A DNA stretch of 32,196 bases from Candidatus Omnitrophota bacterium (GTDB taxonomy: Bacteria; Omnitrophota; Gorgyraeia; Zapsychrales; JAHFFX01). Below, piece by piece: positions 1-6,838 of the stretch. The position numbers and the translations under genes are program-made. Location of the stretch: positions 1 through 32,196 of the forward strand of contig JAHFFX010000008.1 in the NCBI GenBank assembly GCA_023247755.1. The letters are read 5' to 3'. The notes under the pieces were generated by a model that worked only from the letters and a program-made list of their open reading frames with translations, was not told where the DNA came from and did no database searches. The number at the start of each line of letters is the position of its first letter. Position 1 is the stretch's first letter.

Positions 1-573
1 TATCATCACACCCAGGTTGATGTTGGCGATGCGCAGCAAGTGCGGGCCTGGGTTCGCGCAATAAAAGATGATCTTAAACGGATCGATGTTCTGGTTTGCA
101 ATGCCGGTTCCGTACAGTCGGCCCTTTTGATGGCCGTCACCCCGGACGAGGTTCTTCAGACCTTCCTGCGTACTCATGTCGCCGGGACGTACTATGTGTG
201 CCGTGAGGTTGCCAAAGTTATGGTCCCCCGGAAATATGGGCGGATTATTACGGTGTCGTCCTTGGGGGTGCCTTTGCATCTGGAAGGCACGTCGGCCTAT
301 TCGGCCACGAAAAGCGCGATTGTCGAGATGACCAAAATTCTGGCCAAGGAGTTGGCGCCCGCGGGGATCACCTGCAATGTATTCTCTCCGGCGCTTTTTA
401 TGACGGAATCCGCTCAAGCAATGGGACGGGAGTGGGCGGTTCGTCTTCTGGAAAAACAGACCATTAAACGTGTGGTGACCGCAGAGGAGATCTGTAATGT
501 AATCGCATTCTTTGCTGCCGCGGAAAGCGGTTGTGTTACCGGACAGGTGATCAATATGGGATTGGTCAGTTGA
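1..573 (+). CDS. SDR-family 3-oxoacyl-ACP reductase-like protein (5' partial)
   Basis: The frame is open from base 1, so the true start and the N-terminal dinucleotide-binding glycine motif lie outside the window; a GTG at 40 is internal. The visible part is a classical short-chain dehydrogenase/reductase. It shows a CNAG motif after the fourth strand, an SS pair ahead of the active site, and the YSATK catalytic Tyr/Lys motif. The C-terminus ends with a typical TGQVINMG segment. Such FabG-type enzymes reduce 3-oxoacyl groups on ACP or CoA with NAD(P)H in the cytoplasm. The next gene follows after 13 bases, and a KAS III-like ketosynthase, a MaoC domain and an ACP lie downstream. A role in reducing an ACP-bound intermediate of that cassette is therefore inferred. 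A sugar-oxidising SDR cannot be excluded. Confidence 0.85.
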   Translation, partial: YHHTQVDVGDAQQVRAWVRAIKDDLKRIDVLVCNAGSVQSALLMAVTPDEVLQTFLRTHVAGTYYVCREVAKVMVPRKYGRIITVSSLGVPLHLEGTSAYSATKSAIVEMTKILAKELAPAGITCNVFSPALFMTESAQAMGREWAVRLLEKQTIKRVVTAEEICNVIAFFAAAESGCVTGQVINMGLVS

Positions 574-586
574 AGCGGAGGATAGG

Positions 587-1267
587 ATGGGCCGTCGAAT
601 TGGCGATTATGAAGTCGTAACCATTGTGACAGATGAACCTTGGTCGGAGAATTGCTATTTAGTGCGGCAGATCTCGTCATCGCAGATGGTCATCATCGAT
701 CCGGGGGGAGCCGCAGATCGCATTGCACAGGCGGTGCGCGACAACGGCGGCGATCCGAAAGCGATTTTGATCACGCACGCGCATCATGATCATGTCGGGG
801 CTGTGGCAGAATTGCAGCGGCATTTCAGCATACCTTGTTTTTTGCATCGCGCGGACAACCGCCTATTGCGACAAGCCCATACGTATGCATTGGTATTTGC
901 CGCGCGGAACATGGAGCCGCTTTCGGAGGTTTGCTTATTTGAGGGAAGCAGCAGCCCGAAGATAGATCATTGGCCTATTCAAACTATCCATACACCCGGG
1001 CATAGCCCGGGAAGCGTATGTTATTGTTTTGGGGGGTTCGTTTTCACCGGGGATACACTTTTGTACCAACATGTGGGACGCGCGGATACCCCCGGATCTG
1101 ATCCGGCTCAGGTGTGCTTATCGGTGGACCGTTTGTTGCATGAATTAACCGAGGAGACGGTCATCCTGTCGGGTCATGGGCGGAGCTGGACCATTGGAGA
1201 GGCTCGGGTCTGGTGGCTGGATGTGCGCCAGTCCCCGCCGCAGTACAAGCGATTCGGCGGAATATGA
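587..1267 (+). CDS. Metallo-beta-lactamase-fold hydrolase (glyoxalase II-like)
   Basis: This 226-residue protein is an MBL-fold hydrolase. The metal-binding HAHHDH motif is at residues 64-69. Further ligands are the His of TPGHS (139), the Asp of TGDT (156) and the His of SGHG (197), so the two-metal site looks complete. A GGAG/GGAT-type ribosome-binding site precedes the ATG. The family includes glyoxalase II and other thioester hydrolases. It sits inside an ACP/ketosynthase cassette, so a role as a thioesterase releasing or proofreading acyl-ACP or acyl-CoA is plausible, but this is inference. It could equally hydrolyse a glutathione-type or CoA thioester unrelated to the cassette. No signal peptide is visible, so it should be cytoplasmic. 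Confidence 0.85.
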   Translation: MGRRIGDYEVVTIVTDEPWSENCYLVRQISSSQMVIIDPGGAADRIAQAVRDNGGDPKAILITHAHHDHVGAVAELQRHFSIPCFLHRADNRLLRQAHTYALVFAARNMEPLSEVCLFEGSSSPKIDHWPIQTIHTPGHSPGSVCYCFGGFVFTGDTLLYQHVGRADTPGSDPAQVCLSVDRLLHELTEETVILSGHGRSWTIGEARVWWLDVRQSPPQYKRFGGI

Positions 1268-1289
1268 GAAGGCAATAACCAAAGGCGAT

Positions 1290-2291
1290 ATGGTCAACAA
1301 TGCTATGGGTGGCGTCGGTGTGCTGGGCGCGGGGAGGTATGTCCCCGGAAAACTGATCACCAATCAAATGTTGGAAAAGTGGACCGGGGTTCCGGCTCAG
1401 CAAATCGTTGAGCGCATAGGCATTGAAACGCGATATGTGGCCGAAGAACATGAGACGGCCTCGGGCATGTCCGCAACCGCAGCCATGGAAGCAATCGCAA
1501 TGGCGGGCATTGATGCCTCACAGATCGGATTAATCATCGTCTGCAGCTTTACGGGGGATTATGTCTACCCGGCTATGGCTTGCAAGGTCCAGGAACTCAT
1601 CAATGCCAAGAACGCGGGGGCCTTTGATTTGATGGCCAACTGCACCGGCTTCCAGGTCGGATTGAGCGTCGCATCGGACCGCTTGACTTGTGATCCGACG
1701 ATCGCGTATGCACTGGTGATCGGTACGGCATTGCAGTCGCGATATATCAATTGGTCCGACCCCAACAGCGCTATTTATTTTGGGGATGGCGCAGGGGCGG
1801 CCATTCTGGGACGGGTTCCGTCCGGGTATGGGGTTTTGGCAAGCGAGGTTTTTTCCAACGGTAAGGTGTTCGAGGCGGTCCGCATGCGCGGCGGCGGGTC
1901 GAGCTACCCGCTTCGCGCCGAGAATGTGAATGAGGGCTTGCAGTACTATGAGTTGAACGGGCTGGAGGTTTGGAAGCAGGTTATCCAGTATCAGCCCCTG
2001 GCGATTGACCGGTCGCTGGAGAAGATTGGCAAGAAAGTTGCGGATGTGGATTTTTTTATTTTTCATCAAGCGAATCTGCGATTGATCGAGTATCTGATGG
2101 GGAAGATGAAACATCCGATGAATAAGACATATAACAATGTAGCTGCCATTGGGAATACCGCAGATGCTTCCCTGGCGATCGCTTTGTGCGACGCCCTTCG
2201 GGCGGGCTGTATCAGACGCGACCAGCTGGTGGTCATTTCGGGGGTCGGGGCGGGTTTTACTTTTGGTTCGACGGTCGTGCGCTGGTATTGA
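1290..2291 (+). CDS. 3-oxoacyl-ACP synthase III-like ketosynthase (FabH/KAS III family)
   Basis: A 333-residue thiolase-fold condensing enzyme with the full KAS III catalytic triad: Cys118 in ANCTGF, His259 in FHQAN and Asn289 in the GNT segment. The FGDGAGAAIL stretch (about 164-173) is also typical. The frame opens further upstream, but the ATG at 1290 is preferred: it gives the usual family length, follows an AAAGG, and the conserved VGVLGAGRYVPG N-terminus begins just after it. Family members condense an acyl-CoA starter with malonyl-ACP, or transfer acyl groups between carriers. With its own ACP gene downstream (6295), it probably starts or extends a dedicated short acyl chain rather than serving housekeeping fatty-acid synthesis. 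An acyltransferase-only variant is the main alternative. Confidence 0.88.
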   Translation: MVNNAMGGVGVLGAGRYVPGKLITNQMLEKWTGVPAQQIVERIGIETRYVAEEHETASGMSATAAMEAIAMAGIDASQIGLIIVCSFTGDYVYPAMACKVQELINAKNAGAFDLMANCTGFQVGLSVASDRLTCDPTIAYALVIGTALQSRYINWSDPNSAIYFGDGAGAAILGRVPSGYGVLASEVFSNGKVFEAVRMRGGGSSYPLRAENVNEGLQYYELNGLEVWKQVIQYQPLAIDRSLEKIGKKVADVDFFIFHQANLRLIEYLMGKMKHPMNKTYNNVAAIGNTADASLAIALCDALRAGCIRRDQLVVISGVGAGFTFGSTVVRWY

Positions 2292-2326
2292 ATGATGACA
2301 CCGTGAATTAACCGGACGGAACGCTC

Positions 2327-3544
2327 ATGGCATATCGCAATGGCGACATAATAATACGTATGCCGCACTTCGATGACATCAAAGTCGGGGATGTGGCGGA
2401 ATTAAAGCATTTCCTGACTAAAGAGGATGTGCAGGCGTTCGCCGCCTTGACCGGCGACTTTAATCCCTTGCATGTTGACGAGGAGTTTGCCAAAAGGACG
2501 CTGTTTCATAAACCGGTTGTCCACGGAATGCTTTCCGCATCTTTTATATCAACGATCATCGGGACTTTGCTGCCCGGGGGCGGAGCGTTGTGGATGAGTC
2601 AGACCTTGGATTTTCTTCGCCCGGCGCATGTGGGCGATACGCTCCGCGTCCTAGCCAGCGTCAAACAAAAATCGCCGGCGACAAGGGTTATGTTGCTGAA
2701 GATTGTTGTAAGTAATCAGTTGGGGGAGGAGCTTATCAGGGGTGAGTCTTCGGTCAAAGTTCTGGAACTAAGAAATGAGGTGAACGTCATGGATTCTAAT
2801 GCCCAAAAGACCGTTCTGATCACCGGTGCAAGCCGTGGGATTGGAGCCGCGACCGCCGTGAAATTGGCTGAGGCGGGGCATGCAGTTGTGGTCAACTACC
2901 ATTCTTCTGAAGGCGCAGCGCAGCAAGTGGTGGCAAAGATCACCCAGGCTGGTGGACGGGCCATCGCCTTGAAAGCCGACATCACCGACCCGGAGGGTGT
3001 GAACAGTTTATTTTTGTCGGCGGAGAAGGCCATGGGCCCGATCCATGCGGTGGTTCATTGCGCGGCTCCGAATAATGCGCCGCGACCTTTCGAGCAGTTG
3101 AATTGGGGATCATTTCAGGAGCAGTTGGATGTGCATCTGAAGGGGGCGTTCCATTGCGCCAAGGCCGCTCTTCCCAAAATGCTGGAAGCAAAATCCGGGG
3201 ATTTGATTTTCCTGGGGACAGTCTACAATGATGGGGCGCCCCCGGTCCAGCAGGCGCGCTATGTCGTCGCCAAATCGGCTTTGGCTTCCCTGGCCCGTTG
3301 CCTTGCGGTGGAATATGGCCCCATGGGCGTTCGGGTGAATGTTGTCGCTCCCGGCATGACCCAGACGGAAATGATCGCGGACCTGCCGGACAAGGTGAAA
3401 ATGCTGACGAAAATGCAAACGCCGCTTCGTCGTCTGGCGGAGCCGGGCGAGATCGCGGATGCCATGGTTTTTTTGTTAAGCCCCGGGGCAAGACATATCA
3501 CGGGACAGACCCTTCGTATTTGCGGGGGGGCGGTAATGGCATGA
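2327..3544 (+). CDS. MaoC-like hydratase fused to an SDR reductase
   Basis: One open frame of 405 residues holds two domains. Residues about 14-150 match the MaoC/(R)-specific enoyl hydratase hot-dog fold, including the TGDFNPLHVD hydratase-2 motif (Asp44, His49) and VHGM. Residues about 161-405 are a classical SDR with the TGASRGIG nucleotide motif (about 166-173), Tyr312 and Lys316. No stop separates them. An in-frame ATG at residue 155 has a strong GAGGTGA site five bases upstream, so a separate SDR of about 251 residues may also be made. The expected serine before the active Tyr appears to be Thr298, with a one-residue longer loop, and the usual NNAG is CAAPN. Hydration/dehydration plus 3-oxo reduction of ACP- or CoA-bound acyl groups is the likely role. 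Confidence 0.85.
   Translation: MAYRNGDIIIRMPHFDDIKVGDVAELKHFLTKEDVQAFAALTGDFNPLHVDEEFAKRTLFHKPVVHGMLSASFISTIIGTLLPGGGALWMSQTLDFLRPAHVGDTLRVLASVKQKSPATRVMLLKIVVSNQLGEELIRGESSVKVLELRNEVNVMDSNAQKTVLITGASRGIGAATAVKLAEAGHAVVVNYHSSEGAAQQVVAKITQAGGRAIALKADITDPEGVNSLFLSAEKAMGPIHAVVHCAAPNNAPRPFEQLNWGSFQEQLDVHLKGAFHCAKAALPKMLEAKSGDLIFLGTVYNDGAPPVQQARYVVAKSALASLARCLAVEYGPMGVRVNVVAPGMTQTEMIADLPDKVKMLTKMQTPLRRLAEPGEIADAMVFLLSPGARHITGQTLRICGGAVMA
2777..2783 (+). promoter_or_regulatory. Internal ribosome-binding site between MaoC and SDR domains
   Basis: GAGGTGA at 2777-2783 lies five bases before an in-frame ATG at 2789-2791. That ATG falls at the boundary between the hydratase and reductase domains. It is a better match to the anti-Shine-Dalgarno than the site ahead of the full-length start at 2327. 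It suggests two products from one gene, or a recent fusion of two formerly separate, coupled genes. Confidence 0.5.
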
Positions 3545-4467
3545 TGAACGATTATCCCGAGTTCATGCGGATGGTGGAGCTGGTATCAAGCCTGAATCCC
3601 CTGCAAAGGAAAAGGATCAATCATTTCATCAGCCGGCAGGATCAGGAGTATTGGGAATATGCAGAAGACATATGCCGCACGCTTGGCCGTTCTTTTTTGA
3701 AAACCAATGCAGGGCGAGTGACCGCGGCCAGTGCCTATAACCGGATGACCTTGGATTTTCTGGCCGAACAGATCCGGTTTAAAAAGACAGGCGTGTATCT
3801 TTTGAACGACGCTAAGGTGGCCCGGGCTAATGTTTATGATCAGCCCGAGGTCATGCGTTATTACATGGTTGGACTTTTCCTATCCTATTTATTATGGCCT
3901 AACCATTTTAAGATGCTGCAATTTTTCAAGACATATATCCAGGGGTCTCCCACGGTAGAGCGCTATCTTGAGATAGCGCCGGGGCATGGATTATTCGCCG
4001 CGGAGACCCTGCGGCGATTTCCCGGCCTAAGGGCCACGCTATTGGATATCAGCAAGACATCCATTCAGGTGACCAGTGAGATCCTGGCAACTTTTCAGAT
4101 CGATTCGTCCCGTTTCGATTTCATCCACGGGGATTTCCTGACCGTGCCAATGGAAGGCGGGGATTTTGATTTTATCTCCATGGGGGAAGTCCTGGAACAT
4201 GTCAATGACGCACTGGGATTCTTGGAGCGTGCCTGCCGCCTGCTTAAAGATGATGGCCGGATCTTCATGACAACCTGTACCAATTCACCGGCGCTTGATC
4301 ATATCTACCATTTTCATAATACGAATGAGATCCGGGATTTGATTCATCAGGCGGGCTTGCGGATTCTCAGGGAGAAGGCGTTGCCGGCTGAGGCGGTTCC
4401 GGAAGAGCGCTGTGAGGCGGAGCTCATCACTATAAATTATTGCGCCATTCTGGCGAAACGCGCATGA
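3541..4467 (+). CDS. Class I SAM-dependent methyltransferase
   Basis: A 308-residue protein. The frame extends far upstream inside the previous gene, but the ATG at 3541 overlaps that gene's TGA (ATGA) and starts a normal-looking N-terminus. The central part carries SAM motif I (YLEIAPGHGLFA), the acidic end of the second strand (TLLDISK), a HGDFL segment and motif IV/post-IV FDFISMGEVLEHV. A helical N-terminal region of about 130 residues precedes the Rossmann core. The overlaps on both sides place it in the same transcript as the ketosynthase, FkbH-like and ACP genes. Methylation of the acyl moiety (O- or C-methyl) or of the recipient sugar is a reasonable inference. The substrate is not visible from sequence. 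Confidence 0.82.
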   Translation: MMNDYPEFMRMVELVSSLNPLQRKRINHFISRQDQEYWEYAEDICRTLGRSFLKTNAGRVTAASAYNRMTLDFLAEQIRFKKTGVYLLNDAKVARANVYDQPEVMRYYMVGLFLSYLLWPNHFKMLQFFKTYIQGSPTVERYLEIAPGHGLFAAETLRRFPGLRATLLDISKTSIQVTSEILATFQIDSSRFDFIHGDFLTVPMEGGDFDFISMGEVLEHVNDALGFLERACRLLKDDGRIFMTTCTNSPALDHIYHFHNTNEIRDLIHQAGLRILREKALPAEAVPEERCEAELITINYCAILAKRA

Positions 4468-6308
4468 GCAAAGAAAAACTGGACGCCGCTATCCGGCGAT
4501 TATCCCAAGAGCCGTCATATAGCGCTTACGCGGCCGTGGCCAATCTGCTGGATCGGTTGGACTCCCGTGCAAGCGGCTTTCCTCTCTTGAAGGTGGCTGT
4601 CCTGCGGAATTTTACGCTGGAGCCGTTGTTGCCGGTGATTAAGGGAGAGGTCGCTCTGTCCGGATTCCATCCCAAGGTGCAGGTGGGGGGCTTTGACACC
4701 ATCGCTCAAGATGTGCTGGATCCGACAAGCGAATTGTATGCCTTTGCGCCGAATTTAATCTTTCTGGCTCAGTGGCTGGAGGGCCTGTCGCCGGCTTTGG
4801 TTACACGATTTACTTCGTTGTCTTCTGCGCAGGTAACCGATGAGATGGAGCGGGTTTTGACCATGATTGGTCATTTCATCACTGTTCTCCGTCGACACTC
4901 GAAGGCGCCGATAGTGATTAATAATTTTATGTTGCCTTTGTTCCCCGCCCTGGGGATACTCGATGCCCAGTCAGAGAGTCATCAGACACATGCGTTCTTG
5001 AGACTGAACAGGGAGCTGCGGGATCGACTGGAACAGTTCCCGGATGTTTATTTGATGGACGTGATGGGGTTGATGGCGCGCATCGGTGGCGCTCAGGGCA
5101 TGGATGAACGTTACTGGCAGGTGGGCCGTGCCCCGATCGGAAGCAATGCGCTCCTTCCCTGGGGACGGGAATATGGGAAATTTGTGCGCGCCCTGGGCGG
5201 TAAGGCCCGTAAGTGCTTAGTGCTGGATTGTGACAATGTTCTTTGGGGGGGGATTGTCGGTGAGGATGGCCTCAAAAACATCCATTTGGGCAAGACTTAC
5301 CCGGGCTCATGCTATCAAACATTTCAGAGCGAGATTTTGAACCTTCATGACCGCGGGGTGATCCTGGCGTTATGCAGCAAGAACAACGAAGCGGATGTTT
5401 TGGAGGTGCTTAAGGACCATCCGGATATGATTCTGCGGGAGGACAACTTTGCCACCTGGCAGATCAATTGGGAGGACAAGGTCGCAAATCTGATGCGCAT
5501 TGCACAGGATTTGAACATCGGTCTGGACAGCATGGTGTTCGTGGATGACAGCCAGTTCGAATGCGGCCAGGTGCGCGAACGATTGCCCCAGGTGGCGGTG
5601 CTGTGTTTATCCGGGGATCCCTCTTTGTTCCGGACCAAATTGCAGGAACAGGGCTATTTTGATACTTTGGCACTTTCCCAGGAAGATAAGCGGCGAAATC
5701 AAATGTATCGGGATGATGCCGACCGCAAGCGCCTGGTTGCCTCGGCGGGATCCCTCGAGGAGTATCTGACCAAACTGAAAATGGTCGCACAGATCGGGCC
5801 AGTCGATGAACTGATGATCCCCAGGGTTGCGCAATTGACCCAGAAAACCAATCAATTCAATCTAACGACACGGCGCTATACCGAGTCTGATATTCGTGCG
5901 TTCATTGCTAATCCCGCAACGGACGTGTTCTTTCTCAAACTTTCGGATTGTATTTCTGATATGGGTTTAGTCGGGGTCATGATCATCAGATACCAGGACC
6001 AGCAGGCGGTCATCGATTCTTTCTTGTTGAGTTGCCGGGTCTTGGGGCGGGGCGTTGAGGACATGTTTATGACGCAGGTGTTGGCCCTGGCGCAGGCCCG
6101 AGGGTGCCACACTATTTTGGGACAGTATATAGCCACGGCAAAGAACTCACCGGTGGCAGATTTCCTGGGGCGTTTTGGATTTCAAATGGTCGCTGAACAC
6201 GCAACCGGCCGTGATTGGAGTCTTTCCTTGACAAAAGCAATCAGCGTAGGGCCGAGTTGGGTCAGGGTTGAATGCATTCAACAAAGGGGTAAATATGCAG
6301 ATAAGTGA
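4464..6308 (+). CDS. FkbH-like HAD-IIIC family protein
   Basis: A 614-residue protein, started at the ATG overlapping the preceding TGA. Residues about 40-245 form an N-terminal region with features of the SGNH-like domain often seen in this family. Residues about 250-400 are a HAD-IIIC domain with the DCDNVLWGG motif (Asp255, Asp257), SKNNE and VFVDDS. The C-terminal part has the QKTNQFNLTTRRY signature and a GNAT-like fold region. FkbH relatives load a glyceryl unit from 1,3-bisphosphoglycerate onto an ACP in polyketide pathways, and related genes occur in some flagellin and O-antigen modification loci. The ACP gene begins before this one ends. Production of glyceryl-ACP or a related short hydroxyacyl-ACP is therefore the leading hypothesis. 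Confidence 0.88.
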   Translation: MSKEKLDAAIRRLSQEPSYSAYAAVANLLDRLDSRASGFPLLKVAVLRNFTLEPLLPVIKGEVALSGFHPKVQVGGFDTIAQDVLDPTSELYAFAPNLIFLAQWLEGLSPALVTRFTSLSSAQVTDEMERVLTMIGHFITVLRRHSKAPIVINNFMLPLFPALGILDAQSESHQTHAFLRLNRELRDRLEQFPDVYLMDVMGLMARIGGAQGMDERYWQVGRAPIGSNALLPWGREYGKFVRALGGKARKCLVLDCDNVLWGGIVGEDGLKNIHLGKTYPGSCYQTFQSEILNLHDRGVILALCSKNNEADVLEVLKDHPDMILREDNFATWQINWEDKVANLMRIAQDLNIGLDSMVFVDDSQFECGQVRERLPQVAVLCLSGDPSLFRTKLQEQGYFDTLALSQEDKRRNQMYRDDADRKRLVASAGSLEEYLTKLKMVAQIGPVDELMIPRVAQLTQKTNQFNLTTRRYTESDIRAFIANPATDVFFLKLSDCISDMGLVGVMIIRYQDQQAVIDSFLLSCRVLGRGVEDMFMTQVLALAQARGCHTILGQYIATAKNSPVADFLGRFGFQMVAEHATGRDWSLSLTKAISVGPSWVRVECIQQRGKYADK

Positions 6309-6549
6309 GGATAAGCTTAAAAGGATCATGGCGGATATTTTTGATATTGATGTTTCAACGATCGATGACTCGACCTCTGTTGATACGGTCAGCGCATGGG
6401 ACTCCTTGAACCATTTGAACCTTGTGCTGGCGCTTGAGCATGAATTCAACATCACTTTTTCCGTCGAACAAACAGTGCAGATCCTGAACTATCCCTTGAT
6501 CAAAGCTATTTTGGGCGAACATGGGGTTAGCATCGGTCAGGGGCAATAG
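6295..6549 (+). CDS. Acyl carrier protein
   Basis: An 84-residue, acidic, helical protein with the phosphopantetheine attachment motif DSLNHL (Ser37) followed by the usual hydrophobic/acidic helix. The ATG at 6295 has an AAAGGGG site upstream and overlaps the end of the FkbH-like gene by 14 bases, consistent with coupled translation. It is shorter and more divergent than a typical housekeeping AcpP and has no fab genes beside it. It is therefore taken as a dedicated carrier for the acyl group made by the upstream KAS III, SDR, MaoC and FkbH-like proteins. It would need a phosphopantetheinyl transferase encoded elsewhere. Confidence 0.92.
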   Translation: MQISEDKLKRIMADIFDIDVSTIDDSTSVDTVSAWDSLNHLNLVLALEHEFNITFSVEQTVQILNYPLIKAILGEHGVSIGQGQ

Positions 6550-6644
6550 TCAAAGGACGCTTCTCTGGGGATATACGCTTTTCTCGCTTTGGGTGAGCCG
6601 TACGCTGCCGTCTCGGGTCTTTGGGACGGTCCAAGGTGATGATT

Positions 6645-6758
6645 ATGAACGTTCTTGCCGTGCGGGCCGATGGAGAACTTCAGCCGTTTCTCAACGAGAT
6701 GATCCATCGGGAGTACTTCCCTGCTGCATTTGGTTCCTTGAGAATGAAGCGGATATAA
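6645..6758 (+). CDS. Short ORF of unknown function, possible gene remnant
   Basis: A 37-residue ORF in the roughly 250-base stretch between the ACP gene and the next large gene. It starts MNVLAVRADGEL and has an AAGGTGAT site at good spacing before the ATG. I do not recognise the protein. It has no membrane segment and stops abruptly, so it may be the N-terminal remnant of a lost gene at the junction between the acyl cassette and the transferase region. Nothing else I can support lies in 6550-6838. Confidence 0.25.
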   Translation: MNVLAVRADGELQPFLNEMIHREYFPAAFGSLRMKRI

Positions 6759-6838
6759 GATAGGAAATAATCATGTGGTGAATTCTCTCCGGTGGGGGGC
6801 CATTGCACTCCGAACCGGTGCGATCATTTGCGATTAAA

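Noticed and set aside
1176-1289. Upstream extension of the KAS III-like gene
   Set aside because: These codons overlap the MBL gene in another frame. The family N-terminus starts at 1290 or 1305, so the extension is not translated.
6521-6763. 80-codon forward frame after the ACP gene
   Set aside because: It begins inside the ACP gene, has no ribosome-binding site and gives an unrecognisable Arg/Ser/Trp-rich product; the 6645-6758 ORF has a better start signal.
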